Of a stretch of DNA of 64,000 nucleotides, positions 42,671-52,452 are shown in pieces. The position numbers and the translations under genes were made by a program. Source of the stretch: Ruminococcus_C callidus (GTDB lineage Bacteria > Bacillota > Clostridia > Oscillospirales > Ruminococcaceae); assembly GCF_049562855.1 (NCBI RefSeq), contig NZ_CP186925.1, forward strand, positions 1,984,001-2,048,000, in the 5' to 3' direction. The notes beneath the pieces are model-generated. The model saw nothing but the letters and a program-made list of their open reading frames with translations. It was not told the origin of the DNA and searched no databases. Position 1 is the stretch's first letter, and the number at the start of each line of letters is the position of its first letter.

Positions 42671-44158
42671 CTACACCTCGTTTTCTTTCCGAATGCATGC
42701 GATCATGCCGGCTATATCCGACTGTACCGCAGTTTCCGCCACAGAAAGTCCTGCCGTTTCCGCTGCCTTTGTGGTAGCATTTCCGATAGAGATCAGCTTC
42801 GCCGCAGTTTCTGTTCCCGCCGTCATTTCTGCAAAGGCACGTGCAGCGGAGGCACTGGCAAGGAAAACATAGTCCGTATCTGCCAGTTCCTGCAACAGCA
42901 GTTCCCGTTTCCGCAGGTCGGTCTGCACCCGATATAGCGGCACTGTATCGACGGCTTTCCCCGCCTGTTCCAGCAGCTGCGGCAGAATGACAGAGCCGTT
43001 TTCCGCTCGCAGCAAAAGCACACGGTCTTGCATGGTCAGCTGCGGGATCAGTGCCTCTGCCAGACTGCGGCTGTCGAAGTGCTCCGGCACACAGTCCACG
43101 AAAATGCCGTATTCCGCCAGTGCCTGTGCCGTGCCGTTTCCAATGGCAGCAAAATGCAGATGCAGCAGCCGCCGGAGGTCTACATGGGATTGCTTCAGCG
43201 ATGCAAACAGTTGTTCCACGCCGTTGGCACTGGTGAGCACTGCCCACGTATACGACTGCCAGGGCAACGCCTTCAGCACGTCCGGCGAAGAAGCCTTCGG
43301 GTAGATCAGGCTGACTTCCACCGGCTCTGCTCCACAGGAACAAAGCTGTTCTGCCGCCTTGCGGGTATACGCCGGTGTACCGGTCAGCAGTACCTTTTTG
43401 CCGGACAGTTCGCCCATTCCAAACCACGACAGCTGTTGCCGCAGAGAAACCACGTCACCGATCACAGTCATTGCCGGCGTGTGGATTCCCTGCCGCTGTA
43501 CTTCTGCCGCGATCTCAGAAAGCGGAGCCGTCACCACACGCTGCCGTGCAGTTGTTCCCTGCTGGATCACTGCCGCCGGTGTATCCGGAGATTTCCCCTG
43601 CTGTATCAGCGAAGTGGCAATTGCCGGCAGGTTGCTCAGGCTCATCAGGAACACCAGAGTGCCGTCCAGTTTTGCCAGCGTGGCATAGTCCAGTTCGGTA
43701 TGCTGTTCCGTTTTGCGGTGTCCCGTGATAACATGAAATGCAGGAGCGTATTCCCGATGTGTCACAGGGATTCCGGCATAAGCCGGCACACTATAGCAGG
43801 AGGAAACGCCGGATACAATCTGAAAAGGGATTCCCAGCGATTGCAGCACCTGTGCTTCTTCTCCCCCGCGTCCAAAGACAAAGGGGTCACCGCCCTTGAG
43901 CCGTACCACCCGTTTTCCCTGCTGTGCCAGTTCTGCCAGCAGTTGATTGGTTTCACTCTGCTTTTTGTGGTGATTTCCCGCCGTCTTTCCCGCGAAGATC
44001 AGTTTGCAGTCCGGTCGTGTCAGATTCAGCACCGACGAACACGCCAGTGCATCATAGACCACCACGTCCGCCTGTTCCAGACAAGCCTTTCCCTGTTCTG
44101 TCAGCAGTGCCGGATCTCCCGGACCTGCTCCCACCAGAAATACCGTTCCTGTTTTCAT
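42671..44158 (-). CDS. Uroporphyrinogen-III methyltransferase fused to uroporphyrinogen-III synthase
   Basis: 495 residues. Residues 1-245 form an SUMT (CobA) domain: VFLVGAGPGDPALLTEQG, GDPFVFGRGGEEAQVL, PVTHREYAP and VFLMSLSNLP. Residues 255-495 are a HemD-type uroporphyrinogen-III synthase (KKVLLTGTPAYTRKAAEQL, LTSANGVEQLF, SRSLAEALI). So one protein closes the ring and adds the two methyl groups of precorrin-2. It lies 3 bp after the next gene in the operon and 13 bp before the CbiO gene. Confidence 0.92.
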   Translation of the reverse strand: MKTGTVFLVGAGPGDPALLTEQGKACLEQADVVVYDALACSSVLNLTRPDCKLIFAGKTAGNHHKKQSETNQLLAELAQQGKRVVRLKGGDPFVFGRGGEEAQVLQSLGIPFQIVSGVSSCYSVPAYAGIPVTHREYAPAFHVITGHRKTEQHTELDYATLAKLDGTLVFLMSLSNLPAIATSLIQQGKSPDTPAAVIQQGTTARQRVVTAPLSEIAAEVQRQGIHTPAMTVIGDVVSLRQQLSWFGMGELSGKKVLLTGTPAYTRKAAEQLCSCGAEPVEVSLIYPKASSPDVLKALPWQSYTWAVLTSANGVEQLFASLKQSHVDLRRLLHLHFAAIGNGTAQALAEYGIFVDCVPEHFDSRSLAEALIPQLTMQDRVLLLRAENGSVILPQLLEQAGKAVDTVPLYRVQTDLRKRELLLQELADTDYVFLASASAARAFAEMTAGTETAAKLISIGNATTKAAETAGLSVAETAVQSDIAGMIACIRKENEV

Positions 44159-44170
44159 GGGTATTCCTCC

Positions 44171-45013
44171 TCACTCCGCCGCATGCCGCAGCAATTCTTT
44201 TCTTGCACCGGAAATGGTAGAAATCGAAGCATCTACGTCCCAGTGATCCTCCTTATGCAAAATTTCCAGCAAATGCGAAATTCGCGGCAGACGCAGATGA
44301 TGCTCCCGCAGCAGTTCCGGCTGGGCGAAAATTTCCGCCGGCGTACCATGTGCCACCATGTGTCCCTTGTCCATAACGTCGATCACATCGGCGTAAATGG
44401 GTACCACATCAATATCATGGGTAGATAAAATAATGGTGGTGTGCTGCTGCCGGCAGACATCTTGGAGCAGGTGCATCAGTTCACTGATGCCCACAGGGTC
44501 CAGTCCTGCCGTGGGCTCGTCCAGAATAATGACTTCCGGCTGCATGACCATAATGCCGGCAAATGCCACCCGCTTTTTCTGTCCAAAGCTCAGGGCGTGA
44601 GTAGGACGGTCTTTCAGGTATGTGATCCCCACCTGTTCCATGACCGTTTCCACACGGCGGTGCACCTCCTCCGCGGGCAAGCCCATGTTGACTGCTCCGA
44701 AAGAAATGTCCTGATATACCGAAGCCGAAAACAGCTGGTCGTCCGGATTCTGAAAGACGATACCCACCTTGGAACGCAGTTGCCGCAAGCCTGCTTTTTT
44801 GTAGGAAATCGGCTGCCCGCGAAAGCGAACCTCTCCCTGCTCCGGCTGCAAAATGCCGTTGAGATGCAGAAACAGCGTAGACTTTCCGGCACCGTTTGCT
44901 CCCAGAATCGCGGTAGTCTTGCCTTCTTCAAATGCAATGGACAAATCCTCAATGGCGTGACTGCTTTCGTCATAGCCATAGGTGAGATGACTTGCCTCTA
45001 AAATAATCCCCAT
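44171..45013 (-). CDS. cbiO: Cobalt ECF transporter ATPase CbiO
   Basis: 280 residues from ATG 45013, with AGGAGG six bases upstream. Walker A is GANGAGKSTL, the signature region LSFGQKKRVAFAG, Walker B VIILDEPTAGLD, and ILSTHDIDVV follows. It is the energising subunit of the CbiMNQO cobalt importer. The gene overlaps the cbiQ 3' end by 16 bp. The complete CbiMN-Q-O set is present here. Confidence 0.92.
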   Translation of the reverse strand: MGIILEASHLTYGYDESSHAIEDLSIAFEEGKTTAILGANGAGKSTLFLHLNGILQPEQGEVRFRGQPISYKKAGLRQLRSKVGIVFQNPDDQLFSASVYQDISFGAVNMGLPAEEVHRRVETVMEQVGITYLKDRPTHALSFGQKKRVAFAGIMVMQPEVIILDEPTAGLDPVGISELMHLLQDVCRQQHTTIILSTHDIDVVPIYADVIDVMDKGHMVAHGTPAEIFAQPELLREHHLRLPRISHLLEILHKEDHWDVDASISTISGARKELLRHAAE

Positions 45014-45831
45014 ACACTGCCTCCTATTCTGCAAAAGAGCACGGCTCCGGTCAGGAGCACACTGTATCCGACGGCGAGCCCTTTCTGCCAGCCTGTTGTT
45101 TCATATGTCAATCCCAGTGTCCGCACTTCATCGGTGTACCCTCTGGACTCCATTGCCGTATAGGTACGGTCTGCCTGCCGGTATGCCCGCAGGAACAGAT
45201 TGGAGACCAGCTGTCCCATGGAGTAAAAGCTGGTCTTTAACGAGCCATACCCCAGGCGGCATTCCTGTGCGTTCCGAATCTGCGAAGCCGACTCCATCAG
45301 CACAAAGATATACCGATAGACCAGTTCCATCATCTCCACCAGAAACGCCGGCAGATGCAGACGGCGTAGTGCCGTAAACAGTTCTGTCATCGGCGTAGTG
45401 GCAGAGAGAAAATACAGACAGCTGACTGCCGCCAAACACTGTAAAAACACCTGTCCGAACTGATGCAGGCTCTCTCCGGTGATGCCGAAGTACCAGCTTC
45501 CCAGATGCAGCGATACCAGCATGGACTCGCCATGATGTGAGATCTGCAGCAGGATCATGATGCACCCCAGCACGACAAATGCCAGCGGGATCTGCATTAA
45601 GTGGATAACATGATGCCACCGGGTTTTCCCGATGGCAGTCATCGCGGTCAGCATGCAGCATAAGATCAGCACGCTCACCGCCCATGTATGTGAGATCAGG
45701 CACAGAAGCAGACTATACAGGGACACAAAAATTTTCCAGAACGGAGAAACACGCCGCAATGCAGATGCATAGGCGATCTCATCAATGAGGATTCGTTCTC
45801 CGTGACTATGGGAATGTGTATGTCGTTTCAT
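44998..45831 (-). CDS. cbiQ: Cobalt ECF transporter transmembrane subunit CbiQ
   Basis: 277 residues, with an N-terminal His-rich stretch (KRHTHSHSHGE) that may bind metal. Five or so membrane segments follow, with the EcfT motifs AQECRLGYGS-like and ADRTYTAMESRGYT near residues 210-235 that couple to the ATPases. It should join CbiMN in the membrane and CbiO on the inside. Confidence 0.9.
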   Translation of the reverse strand: MKRHTHSHSHGERILIDEIAYASALRRVSPFWKIFVSLYSLLLCLISHTWAVSVLILCCMLTAMTAIGKTRWHHVIHLMQIPLAFVVLGCIMILLQISHHGESMLVSLHLGSWYFGITGESLHQFGQVFLQCLAAVSCLYFLSATTPMTELFTALRRLHLPAFLVEMMELVYRYIFVLMESASQIRNAQECRLGYGSLKTSFYSMGQLVSNLFLRAYRQADRTYTAMESRGYTDEVRTLGLTYETTGWQKGLAVGYSVLLTGAVLFCRIGGSVWGLF

Positions 45832-45847
45832 CTGTTGCCTCCTGCGG

Positions 45848-46987
45848 TCAGGAAGCAGAAGTTTGCTTCTGGTCTGTCAATGCAGCATCGTCCTCTGATG
45901 CAGATGTTTTCGGTTTCCGGCTGATGCGTCCCAGCACAAAGCCGCAGATGCCTGCACCGATCGCCGACTGTACACAGAACAGCAGGGATTCGACCTCTCC
46001 CGAAGGCGGTTCCCAGAAGGACTCAAACCACGGGGTGTAGCCGCCGTTGATTTCTTCTACTACAGTAGAACCGGCATCATCAGAACCGCCGAATTCACTG
46101 TTGCCCAGCAGCATCAGCGGAATGGTGACCAGTAAAACAACACCCAGTGCCAGCACCAGATTTCTTGCCCACAATTTGCCGCGGTTGGGGTTGGAAACTG
46201 TAATGCCGGACAGTTCCTTCAACTCCTTGACGCAGTTCTTCTGAATGACATTATAGACAATGACAGTCAGAATGCCTTCTGCAATGGCAATGGGGACTTG
46301 AGTCGGTGCAAAAACGGCAATGAACTTGCCGAACGATGCCCAGAAGTTATCTCCGGGATAAGCAGCTGCAAGCTGTACCGAAGTCAGGCAGTAAGTTGCC
46401 ATATCTCCGATCGTTGCCGACAGAAATACTGCCAGTCCCATCGGTGCCTTGCACTTTTTCAGCAGCTGGAACAGTCCGTAGGAAACGAACGGTCCGAAAA
46501 TCGCCATGGAAAATGTGTTGGCACCCAGTGTGGTCAGACCGCCGTGTGCCAGCAGGATCGCCTGAAACAGCAGCACGATGATGCCCAGCACGGACATGAT
46601 CGACGGTCCGAACAGAATCGCACCCAGTCCGGTACCGGTCGCATGAGAACAGCTTCCGGTAACCGACGGGATCTTCAGGGAAGAAATGATAAAGACGAAG
46701 GCTGCACAAAGTGCGATCAGCAGCTTCACTTTTCCCTGATACGCGATTTTCCGCTTCAGGCTGACTGCACCAGCCACCAGAAACGGAATGCAAAGTGCAC
46801 CCCATGCAATACACCAGCCAGCGGGCAGATAGCCCTCCATGATGTGCATCGCAGATGCACCGAATTTGCCGCTTGCTGCCATATCGGACAGCAGCAGACA
46901 AACTGCCAGAGCAGACACCAGCACACGACATCCCGTCATGCCTCTGGTGCTGCGGTTCTGCAAAACAGAGCCATTGTGTTTGTTCAT
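45848..46987 (-). CDS. Cobalt substrate-binding subunit CbiM fused with CbiN
   Basis: 379 residues. After an N-terminal extension and signal-like segment ending GASA, the CbiM signature MHIMEGYLPAGW begins; the His of MHIMEG is the metal ligand at the new N-terminus. Membrane segments follow, with SCSHATGTGLGAILFGPS carrying another His. The C-terminal part (about 270-370) is a CbiN-like domain with a membrane segment and GYTPWFESFWEPPSGEVES. The fusion of M and N is common. Confidence 0.9.
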   Translation of the reverse strand: MNKHNGSVLQNRSTRGMTGCRVLVSALAVCLLLSDMAASGKFGASAMHIMEGYLPAGWCIAWGALCIPFLVAGAVSLKRKIAYQGKVKLLIALCAAFVFIISSLKIPSVTGSCSHATGTGLGAILFGPSIMSVLGIIVLLFQAILLAHGGLTTLGANTFSMAIFGPFVSYGLFQLLKKCKAPMGLAVFLSATIGDMATYCLTSVQLAAAYPGDNFWASFGKFIAVFAPTQVPIAIAEGILTVIVYNVIQKNCVKELKELSGITVSNPNRGKLWARNLVLALGVVLLVTIPLMLLGNSEFGGSDDAGSTVVEEINGGYTPWFESFWEPPSGEVESLLFCVQSAIGAGICGFVLGRISRKPKTSASEDDAALTDQKQTSAS

Positions 46988-47050
46988 ATGAAAACCTCTC
47001 CTCTCGGAACCCCTCTCCGTTGGCTCCCGGCTGAGAACAGAAAGAGGTTC

Positions 47051-48355
47051 TCAGTTTCCGCTGTGTGCAGAGAAAAATGCATCTGCATCACCCAGCGTTT
47101 TATCTATCTCACGCAGCGTGTGTGCGTTCGATACAAAAATTGCTTCAAACTGGCTGGGACCGAAATAGTTGCCCTCATCCAGCATGAAATGAAAATATTC
47201 CCGAAATCTTGCGGTATCCGCCTTTTTGGCATCAGTATAGTTCCGCACCGGTTCCGGTGTAAAATACAGGCAGGACAGCGAACCGATACCGTTGACGGTA
47301 CAGTTGCCATGGTGCCGGCGAATAATGTCTTCCAGACCGCTGCGAAGCCGGTGGGACAGGAAGCCTACCTGATGATAGACTTCCGGATGTGCCTGCAAAT
47401 ACCGCAGCTGTGTCAGACCGGCACGCATTGCCACCGGATTGCCGCTGAGCGTACCCGCCTGATAGACAGAGCCCAGCGGAGCCACCAGCTGCATGATCTC
47501 CCGTCTGCCGCCGTATGCACCGACCGGCATGCCGCCGCCGATGATCTTGCCATAGGTCACCAGATCCGGTGTGACACCAAAGTGTCCGACAGCACCGTCC
47601 AGCTGCAGACGAAATCCGGTAATGACTTCGTCCAGAATCAGCAGAGCACCGTACTGGTCACAGATCTGACGGATTCCCTGCAGGAATCCCTTTTCCGGAA
47701 CCACAACGCCCATATTGGCAGCCACCGGTTCCACGATCACGCAGGCGATTTCCTCCGGATACTGCTGAAACAGCTGTTCCACGCTGTCCAGATCATTATA
47801 GACTGCGGACAGAGTATCCGCGGTACAGCCTTTCGGCACACCGCTGGAATCCGGAATGCCGGCAGTCATCACGCCAGAGCCGGCTTTCACCAGCATAGCA
47901 TCTGCATGCCCGTGATAGCAGCCCTCAAACTTGACGATCTTGTCCCGTCCGGTAAATCCTCTTGCGGCACGGACAGCACTCATTACTGCCTCTGTGCCGG
48001 AGTTTACCATACGCATCATTTCTACGCAGGGAACGATCTGATGAATCAGTTCTGCCATTTCCACTTCCAGTGCCGTGGCAGCACCGTAACTCAAGCCGTT
48101 TTCCAGCTGATTCCGGACAGCTTCCAGCACAATGTCCGGATTGTGTCCCAGAATCATCGGTCCCCAGGAGCCAATATAATCGATATAGACGTTGCCGTCC
48201 TCATCGTAGAGGTACTGGTCTTTGGCACGCTGAATAAACCGCGGCGTACCGCCCACAGACTGAAACGCCCGCACCGGCGAATTGACACCGCCGGGCATCA
48301 GTTCCTTGGCACGGTCGTACAACGCCTCGGAATGAGCAATGTGCATCTGTTCCAT
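47051..48355 (-). CDS. hemL: Glutamate-1-semialdehyde 2,1-aminomutase
   Basis: 434 residues from ATG 48355 (GGGAGG upstream; overlaps the hemB stop as TAATG). The PLP Lys lies in VTYGKIIGGGMPVGAYGG, and the phosphate-binding and Asp region LLILDEVITGFR is present. The enzyme turns glutamate-1-semialdehyde into 5-aminolevulinate in the C5 pathway. All of hemA, hemL, hemB, hemC and hemD-type functions are in this operon. Confidence 0.95.
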   Translation of the reverse strand: MEQMHIAHSEALYDRAKELMPGGVNSPVRAFQSVGGTPRFIQRAKDQYLYDEDGNVYIDYIGSWGPMILGHNPDIVLEAVRNQLENGLSYGAATALEVEMAELIHQIVPCVEMMRMVNSGTEAVMSAVRAARGFTGRDKIVKFEGCYHGHADAMLVKAGSGVMTAGIPDSSGVPKGCTADTLSAVYNDLDSVEQLFQQYPEEIACVIVEPVAANMGVVVPEKGFLQGIRQICDQYGALLILDEVITGFRLQLDGAVGHFGVTPDLVTYGKIIGGGMPVGAYGGRREIMQLVAPLGSVYQAGTLSGNPVAMRAGLTQLRYLQAHPEVYHQVGFLSHRLRSGLEDIIRRHHGNCTVNGIGSLSCLYFTPEPVRNYTDAKKADTARFREYFHFMLDEGNYFGPSQFEAIFVSNAHTLREIDKTLGDADAFFSAHSGN

Positions 48356-49338
48356 TATCCGATCCTCCCCTCGCGAATGTACTTCGCCAGTTCCATTGCA
48401 AAGTATGTGATCAAAAGATCTGCACCGGCACGGTACATGCAGACCGCTGATTCGCAAATGACAGCTTCCCGATCAATATAGCCTGCCGCAGCCGCTGCCT
48501 GAATCATGGCATATTCGCCGCTGACGCTGTACAGTGCCACCGGCTGGCGGAATTGTTCTTTCAGCGATTTCAGCACGTCCAGATACGCCATACCCGGCTT
48601 TACCATGAGAATGTCCGCACCTTCCTGCACGTCCAATTCCGCTTCCAGCAAAGCTTCTCTGGCATTGTGGGGATCCATCTGATAGCTTTTCCGGTCGCCG
48701 AACGCCGGTGCAGAACCGGCTGCGTCCCGAAACGGACCGTAGAACGCCGAAGCATACTTTACGGAGTACGCCATGATCGGCGTGTTGACAAAGCCGTTTT
48801 CGTCCAGCACCTGCCGGATACGTCCCACTCTGCCGTCCATCATATCCGAGGGGGCAACCATATCCGCACCTGCCTGCACATGGGACAGTGCTGTTTTTGC
48901 CAGCACTTCCAGTGTCTTGTCGTTGTCCACGTCATGCCCGCAGAGAATGCCGCAGTGTCCGTGCGACGTATACTCACACATGCAGACATCAGTAATGACA
49001 TACAGCTGCGGGAACCGGCTCTTGATATGCCGCACCGCCTGCTGGACAATGCCGTCCGGCTGCCATGCACTGCTGCCGATCTCATCTTTTTGAGCAGGGA
49101 TCCCGAAAAGCAGCACGCTTTTCACACCGGAATCCACGATCTGCTGCAAGAGTTCATCTACGCAGTCCAGACTCCAGCGATACTGTCCGGGCATGGAGGG
49201 AATCTCTTCCCGAATATGCTCCCCCTCCTGCACGAACATGGGATAGATCAGTGTATCCGCAGAAATACGGGTTTCCCGCACCATGCTGCGAAGCAGAGCA
49301 CCGTTTCGCAGGCGACGCGGCCGATTGGTCAGATTCAT
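48355..49338 (-). CDS. hemB: Porphobilinogen synthase (5-aminolevulinate dehydratase)
   Basis: 327 residues. The Schiff-base lysines are in the YSVKYASAFYGPFRDAAG and LMVKPGMAYLDV motifs. The metal-binding region DVCMCEYTSHGHCG has Cys ligands of the zinc type. It condenses two 5-aminolevulinates to porphobilinogen. The ATG is in good context, 16 bp after hemC. Confidence 0.95.
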   Translation of the reverse strand: MNLTNRPRRLRNGALLRSMVRETRISADTLIYPMFVQEGEHIREEIPSMPGQYRWSLDCVDELLQQIVDSGVKSVLLFGIPAQKDEIGSSAWQPDGIVQQAVRHIKSRFPQLYVITDVCMCEYTSHGHCGILCGHDVDNDKTLEVLAKTALSHVQAGADMVAPSDMMDGRVGRIRQVLDENGFVNTPIMAYSVKYASAFYGPFRDAAGSAPAFGDRKSYQMDPHNAREALLEAELDVQEGADILMVKPGMAYLDVLKSLKEQFRQPVALYSVSGEYAMIQAAAAAGYIDREAVICESAVCMYRAGADLLITYFAMELAKYIREGRIG

Positions 49339-49354
49339 ATTGATACCTTCTTAC

Positions 49355-50230
49355 TTATTCCGTAATGGTCAGTTTTGATGCCAGCTGCTGTACCAGCAAG
49401 TCCGCATCATTTCGGTTTCCCTGCACGCTGCCGTACCGCGGCACCCCGCCGATACCGGAAAACCCATAAAGGGTCATGTCCGTTCCATGCAGCTGTGCAT
49501 GACAGCCCACCGGTGCCGAGCAGTCCCCGCCCAGCAGCGATGCCAGCTGCCGTTCTGTTTTCGCACAAAGTGCCCCGTCGGGGGAATTCAGCCGGGCAAG
49601 CAGGTCGGCATATTCGCCGGCACGAGTCTGTATCGCCAGAATCCCCTGCCCTGCCGCCGGCACCAGTTCCTCCGGTGAAAAGCGGTAGGCGATCCGGTCA
49701 GACAGCCCCAACCGTTTCAGCCCTGCCTCCGCCAGAATCAGTGCACCATACTCACCGCTGTCCAGTTTTTCCAGCCGTGTCAGCACATTGCCACGCACCG
49801 GCTGTATCACTGCTTCCGGATACAGCTGTTGAAACTGCATCTTTCTTCGGGCACTGGCACACCCTACCGGCAGTGCCGGATTCCAGTGTGAAGTTTCCTT
49901 CGGGAACACCAGCACATCTGCCGGCAGTTCCCGCACAGAGTATGCCCCAATGGGCAGTGCCGGATTCTCTGTCACCGGCACATCTTTCAGGCTGTGCACG
50001 CAGATGTCCACCTGTCCGGCGAGAAGTGCCGCGTCCAGTTCTTTCAAAAACAGCCCTTTTCCGCCGATCTTGTCCAGCGTCTTGTGCAGGATCTTGTCCC
50101 CAGTGGTTTTCATGGTCACCAGTTCCAAGTCTGCTTCCGGCAGGATCTTCCGGATCTCTGCCATGACCAGTTCGCTCTGTACCACGGCAAGCCGGCTGGC
50201 ACGGCTGCCGATACGAATTTTTCTTCCCAT
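49355..50230 (-). CDS. hemC: Hydroxymethylbilane synthase (porphobilinogen deaminase)
   Basis: 291 residues from ATG 50230 (MGRKIRIGSRASRLAVVQ), four bases after the hemA stop, with GAGGA within the end of hemA as its ribosome site. The dipyrromethane cofactor Cys is in LLGGDCSAPVGCHA. Motifs GSRASRLA and HSLKDVPV are present. It builds the linear tetrapyrrole for the HemD domain of the downstream fusion. A longer GTG start at 50266 is possible. Confidence 0.93.
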   Translation of the reverse strand: MGRKIRIGSRASRLAVVQSELVMAEIRKILPEADLELVTMKTTGDKILHKTLDKIGGKGLFLKELDAALLAGQVDICVHSLKDVPVTENPALPIGAYSVRELPADVLVFPKETSHWNPALPVGCASARRKMQFQQLYPEAVIQPVRGNVLTRLEKLDSGEYGALILAEAGLKRLGLSDRIAYRFSPEELVPAAGQGILAIQTRAGEYADLLARLNSPDGALCAKTERQLASLLGGDCSAPVGCHAQLHGTDMTLYGFSGIGGVPRYGSVQGNRNDADLLVQQLASKLTITE

Positions 50231-50234
50231 GGGT

Positions 50235-51470
50235 TCAAAATCTTCCTCTGTCTTTGATTTTCGCACAGCTTTGCCGCACCAGTTCCGGTGTAATTTCCGA
50301 TTTCATGCTGCCCATGAGCATATCCACCGTTCGTTCCGTCACCAGCCGCACGATCTCCTCCAGCTGAGGCAGTTCTGCATAAGGTTCTGCTGCCGTACTG
50401 TGCAGGATTCGCTGTGTTGTCAGCTCTTTCAGCTGCTGCATATAGGGCACCGCGTCCCGATAATTCCGCCACATCTGAAAGGTGTCGGTATACTGTTCCG
50501 CGATTTGCCGCAGAGCCGCCAACGCCGTTTCGTCCGGAGCCGTGCTGCTGTGCAGGTCGTCCAGATTCCAGAGCGTAACACCTTCCACTGTGCCGCAGTC
50601 TGCTTCCACGTCCCGTGGCATTGCCAGATCCAGAATCCAGACCGGCTTTCGCGAGAGTGCTTCCAGCTGCTTTTTGGTAATGGTGTGATGCGGACTTCTG
50701 GTGGCACTGATGACGATCTCTGCCGCTTCCATTTGCAGGAAACGCTGTTCGTAAGGAACCGGCTGCACACCGAACGGGATCACCGTTTCCCCGTGATGAT
50801 AGGAACGCAGTGTCATAAACACACGACAGCCGTGCTGCACCAGCAGAGAAGCTGCCAGCCGTCCCATGCTGCCGTTGCCGATCACCAGACAGGTTTTCCC
50901 GTCCAGTGTTCCGGCATGCTGTTCCAGCTGCTGTACCGCACTATAAGAAACCGAAAGCGGTACATTCTGCACGGACACTTGTGTCTGTGCCTCTTTTCCG
51001 GCAGAAACTGCCGTTCGGAACAGGGTGTCCAGCACGCCGTCTGTACTGCGACAGGCACGTGCCAGTTCCACCGCATGTCCCACTTGTGTGACGATCTGTT
51101 CTTCATGCAGGATCTGCGAATGCAGACCGCAGGCGACTTCCATGATATGCTGTACCGCATCGATTTCCGTCAAAACCCGCCCGGTAAAAGGCTTTTTCGG
51201 TGCATGGGCATACTGCCGCAGGAGCTCTGCCGGAGAGATGTCTATTGCCGGCTGGCTGACAGCATCGTCTTCTGCGGAAGACCGGCGTTCCTGTACGGAG
51301 AGATACAGTTCCGTCCGATTGCAGGTTGCAAGCAATACTGCTCCGCTGATGCCGTCTTTCTGCACCAGTTCTGTCAGAATCTGCCTGACCTGTTCTTCCG
51401 AAAATGCAAACTGTTCCCTTGCGGAAACGTCTGCGGAATGCACGTCCACTCCTGCCATATAAATGCACAT
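50235..51470 (-). CDS. hemA: Glutamyl-tRNA reductase
   Basis: 411 residues. The catalytic Cys is in VLLATCNRTELYLS near residue 50, and the NADPH-binding Rossmann motif VIGNGSMGRLA is near 185. The N-terminal domain starts MAGVDVHSADVSARE, so translation may begin at the fifth codon, Met (51458). It makes glutamate-1-semialdehyde, the committed step. It is the second gene after the riboswitch. Confidence 0.94.
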   Translation of the reverse strand: MCIYMAGVDVHSADVSAREQFAFSEEQVRQILTELVQKDGISGAVLLATCNRTELYLSVQERRSSAEDDAVSQPAIDISPAELLRQYAHAPKKPFTGRVLTEIDAVQHIMEVACGLHSQILHEEQIVTQVGHAVELARACRSTDGVLDTLFRTAVSAGKEAQTQVSVQNVPLSVSYSAVQQLEQHAGTLDGKTCLVIGNGSMGRLAASLLVQHGCRVFMTLRSYHHGETVIPFGVQPVPYEQRFLQMEAAEIVISATRSPHHTITKKQLEALSRKPVWILDLAMPRDVEADCGTVEGVTLWNLDDLHSSTAPDETALAALRQIAEQYTDTFQMWRNYRDAVPYMQQLKELTTQRILHSTAAEPYAELPQLEEIVRLVTERTVDMLMGSMKSEITPELVRQSCAKIKDRGRF

Positions 51471-51479
51471 CTCGTTGTT

Positions 51480-52064
51480 TCAACTCCCTGATGCAGCAAG
51501 CCGCAGGGGGGATAAAGTCACCACCCTGCAAAAAACCGGCGTACAAGGTTTTACCTGCCATGAAAAATACGCTTTCTGCTGTTGTTCCAATGCAGAAAGC
51601 ACCGCCATAATTGTGCCTCCGTGTACTACTGCTGCGATATGAGATTCCTGCCGGCTTTGCAGTGCCGCTTCCAACGCTGCACAGCATCGCCGCACAAATC
51701 CCTCCCTGGATTCGCCCTCCGGAAATGCCAGCGTACCGCCGCTGTCGATCCACGCCTGATAGGACGTGTCACCGGACAACTCCTGATAATTTTTTCCTTC
51801 GAACGCTCCGAAATCGCACTCCTGTAGTCCCCATACAATTTTCTGCGACATATGAGGAAACAGGATCTCTGCCGTCTGCCGGCAACGCTGCATCGGGCTG
51901 ACCAGCACCAGTTCCGGTACCGGAAACGACCGGCGAAATTCCACCGATTTCTGCTGTGCCAGAGCAATCCCCGCTTCGCAAAGCGGTTCGTCTGTGCGGC
52001 AGCCGATATAGCGGTGTTCCAGATTGCCGGCTGTGATGCTGTGCCGAATCAAGAGCAGCTGCAT
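51480..52064 (-). CDS. Histidine phosphatase, probable alpha-ribazole phosphatase (CobC-like)
   Basis: 194 residues with the RHG-type active site LLIRHSITAGN at the N-terminus, a second Arg region (SPMQRCRQTAEIL) and the final His in AAVVHGGTIMAVL. As in many cobalamin operons this would remove phosphate from alpha-ribazole-5'-phosphate (CobC/CobZ-type step). It is the first gene after the riboswitch, with GGAGGAAACT before ATG 52064. A general phosphatase role cannot be excluded. Confidence 0.8.
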   Translation of the reverse strand: MQLLLIRHSITAGNLEHRYIGCRTDEPLCEAGIALAQQKSVEFRRSFPVPELVLVSPMQRCRQTAEILFPHMSQKIVWGLQECDFGAFEGKNYQELSGDTSYQAWIDSGGTLAFPEGESREGFVRRCCAALEAALQSRQESHIAAVVHGGTIMAVLSALEQQQKAYFSWQVKPCTPVFCRVVTLSPLRLAASGS

Positions 52065-52081
52065 AAGTTTCCTCCAATGTC

Positions 52082-52446
52082 AAAAAAGCCCGTGTTTCCA
52101 GAAGAACACGGGATACAACACACAAGCCTTGTGTGATTGTCTTGGGAAATACCGATCATATTTCCTTCGTATGGGTGCAAAAAGCAGAGCCTTTGCAGTT
52201 ATGCAAAGCACAGAATACACATGCACCAACAATTTCCTCTATTCTCGTAGATGGGATCTATTCCAAAGCAGCAGACCGGTATCCCGACTTCGGCTCTCCG
52301 CGGACCATACGCCTTCCCGGAACGAAACATTCCAGTGGCATGTGTATGGTGCTCCCCGACACGGTAGCGGAACTGTGCAGGATTCTCACCTGCTTCCCTG
52401 ACATCTGCTGCCAATTGTTCGATAAAAAGGGCTTTTCAAATGCCCA
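52082..52446 (-). ncRNA. Cobalamin riboswitch upstream of the porphyrin/cobalt operon
   Basis: On the minus strand this leader contains GGGAAGCAGGTGAGAATCC, GCTACCGTG, ATGCCACTGG, GGGAAGGCG and the B12-box-like AGCCGAAGTCGGGATACC, in the order of the cobalamin aptamer (about 52446-52255). The expression platform ends with a hairpin CCCGTGTT/AACACGGG plus T6 (52112-52082), a rho-independent terminator just before the first gene. Cobalamin excess should therefore stop transcription of the whole operon. Confidence 0.92.
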
Positions 52447-52452
52447 CGTACT

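Noticed and set aside
46988..47050. Second riboswitch before the cobalt transporter genes
   Set aside because: Only about 60 bp lie between hemL and cbiMN, which is too short for a cobalamin aptamer.
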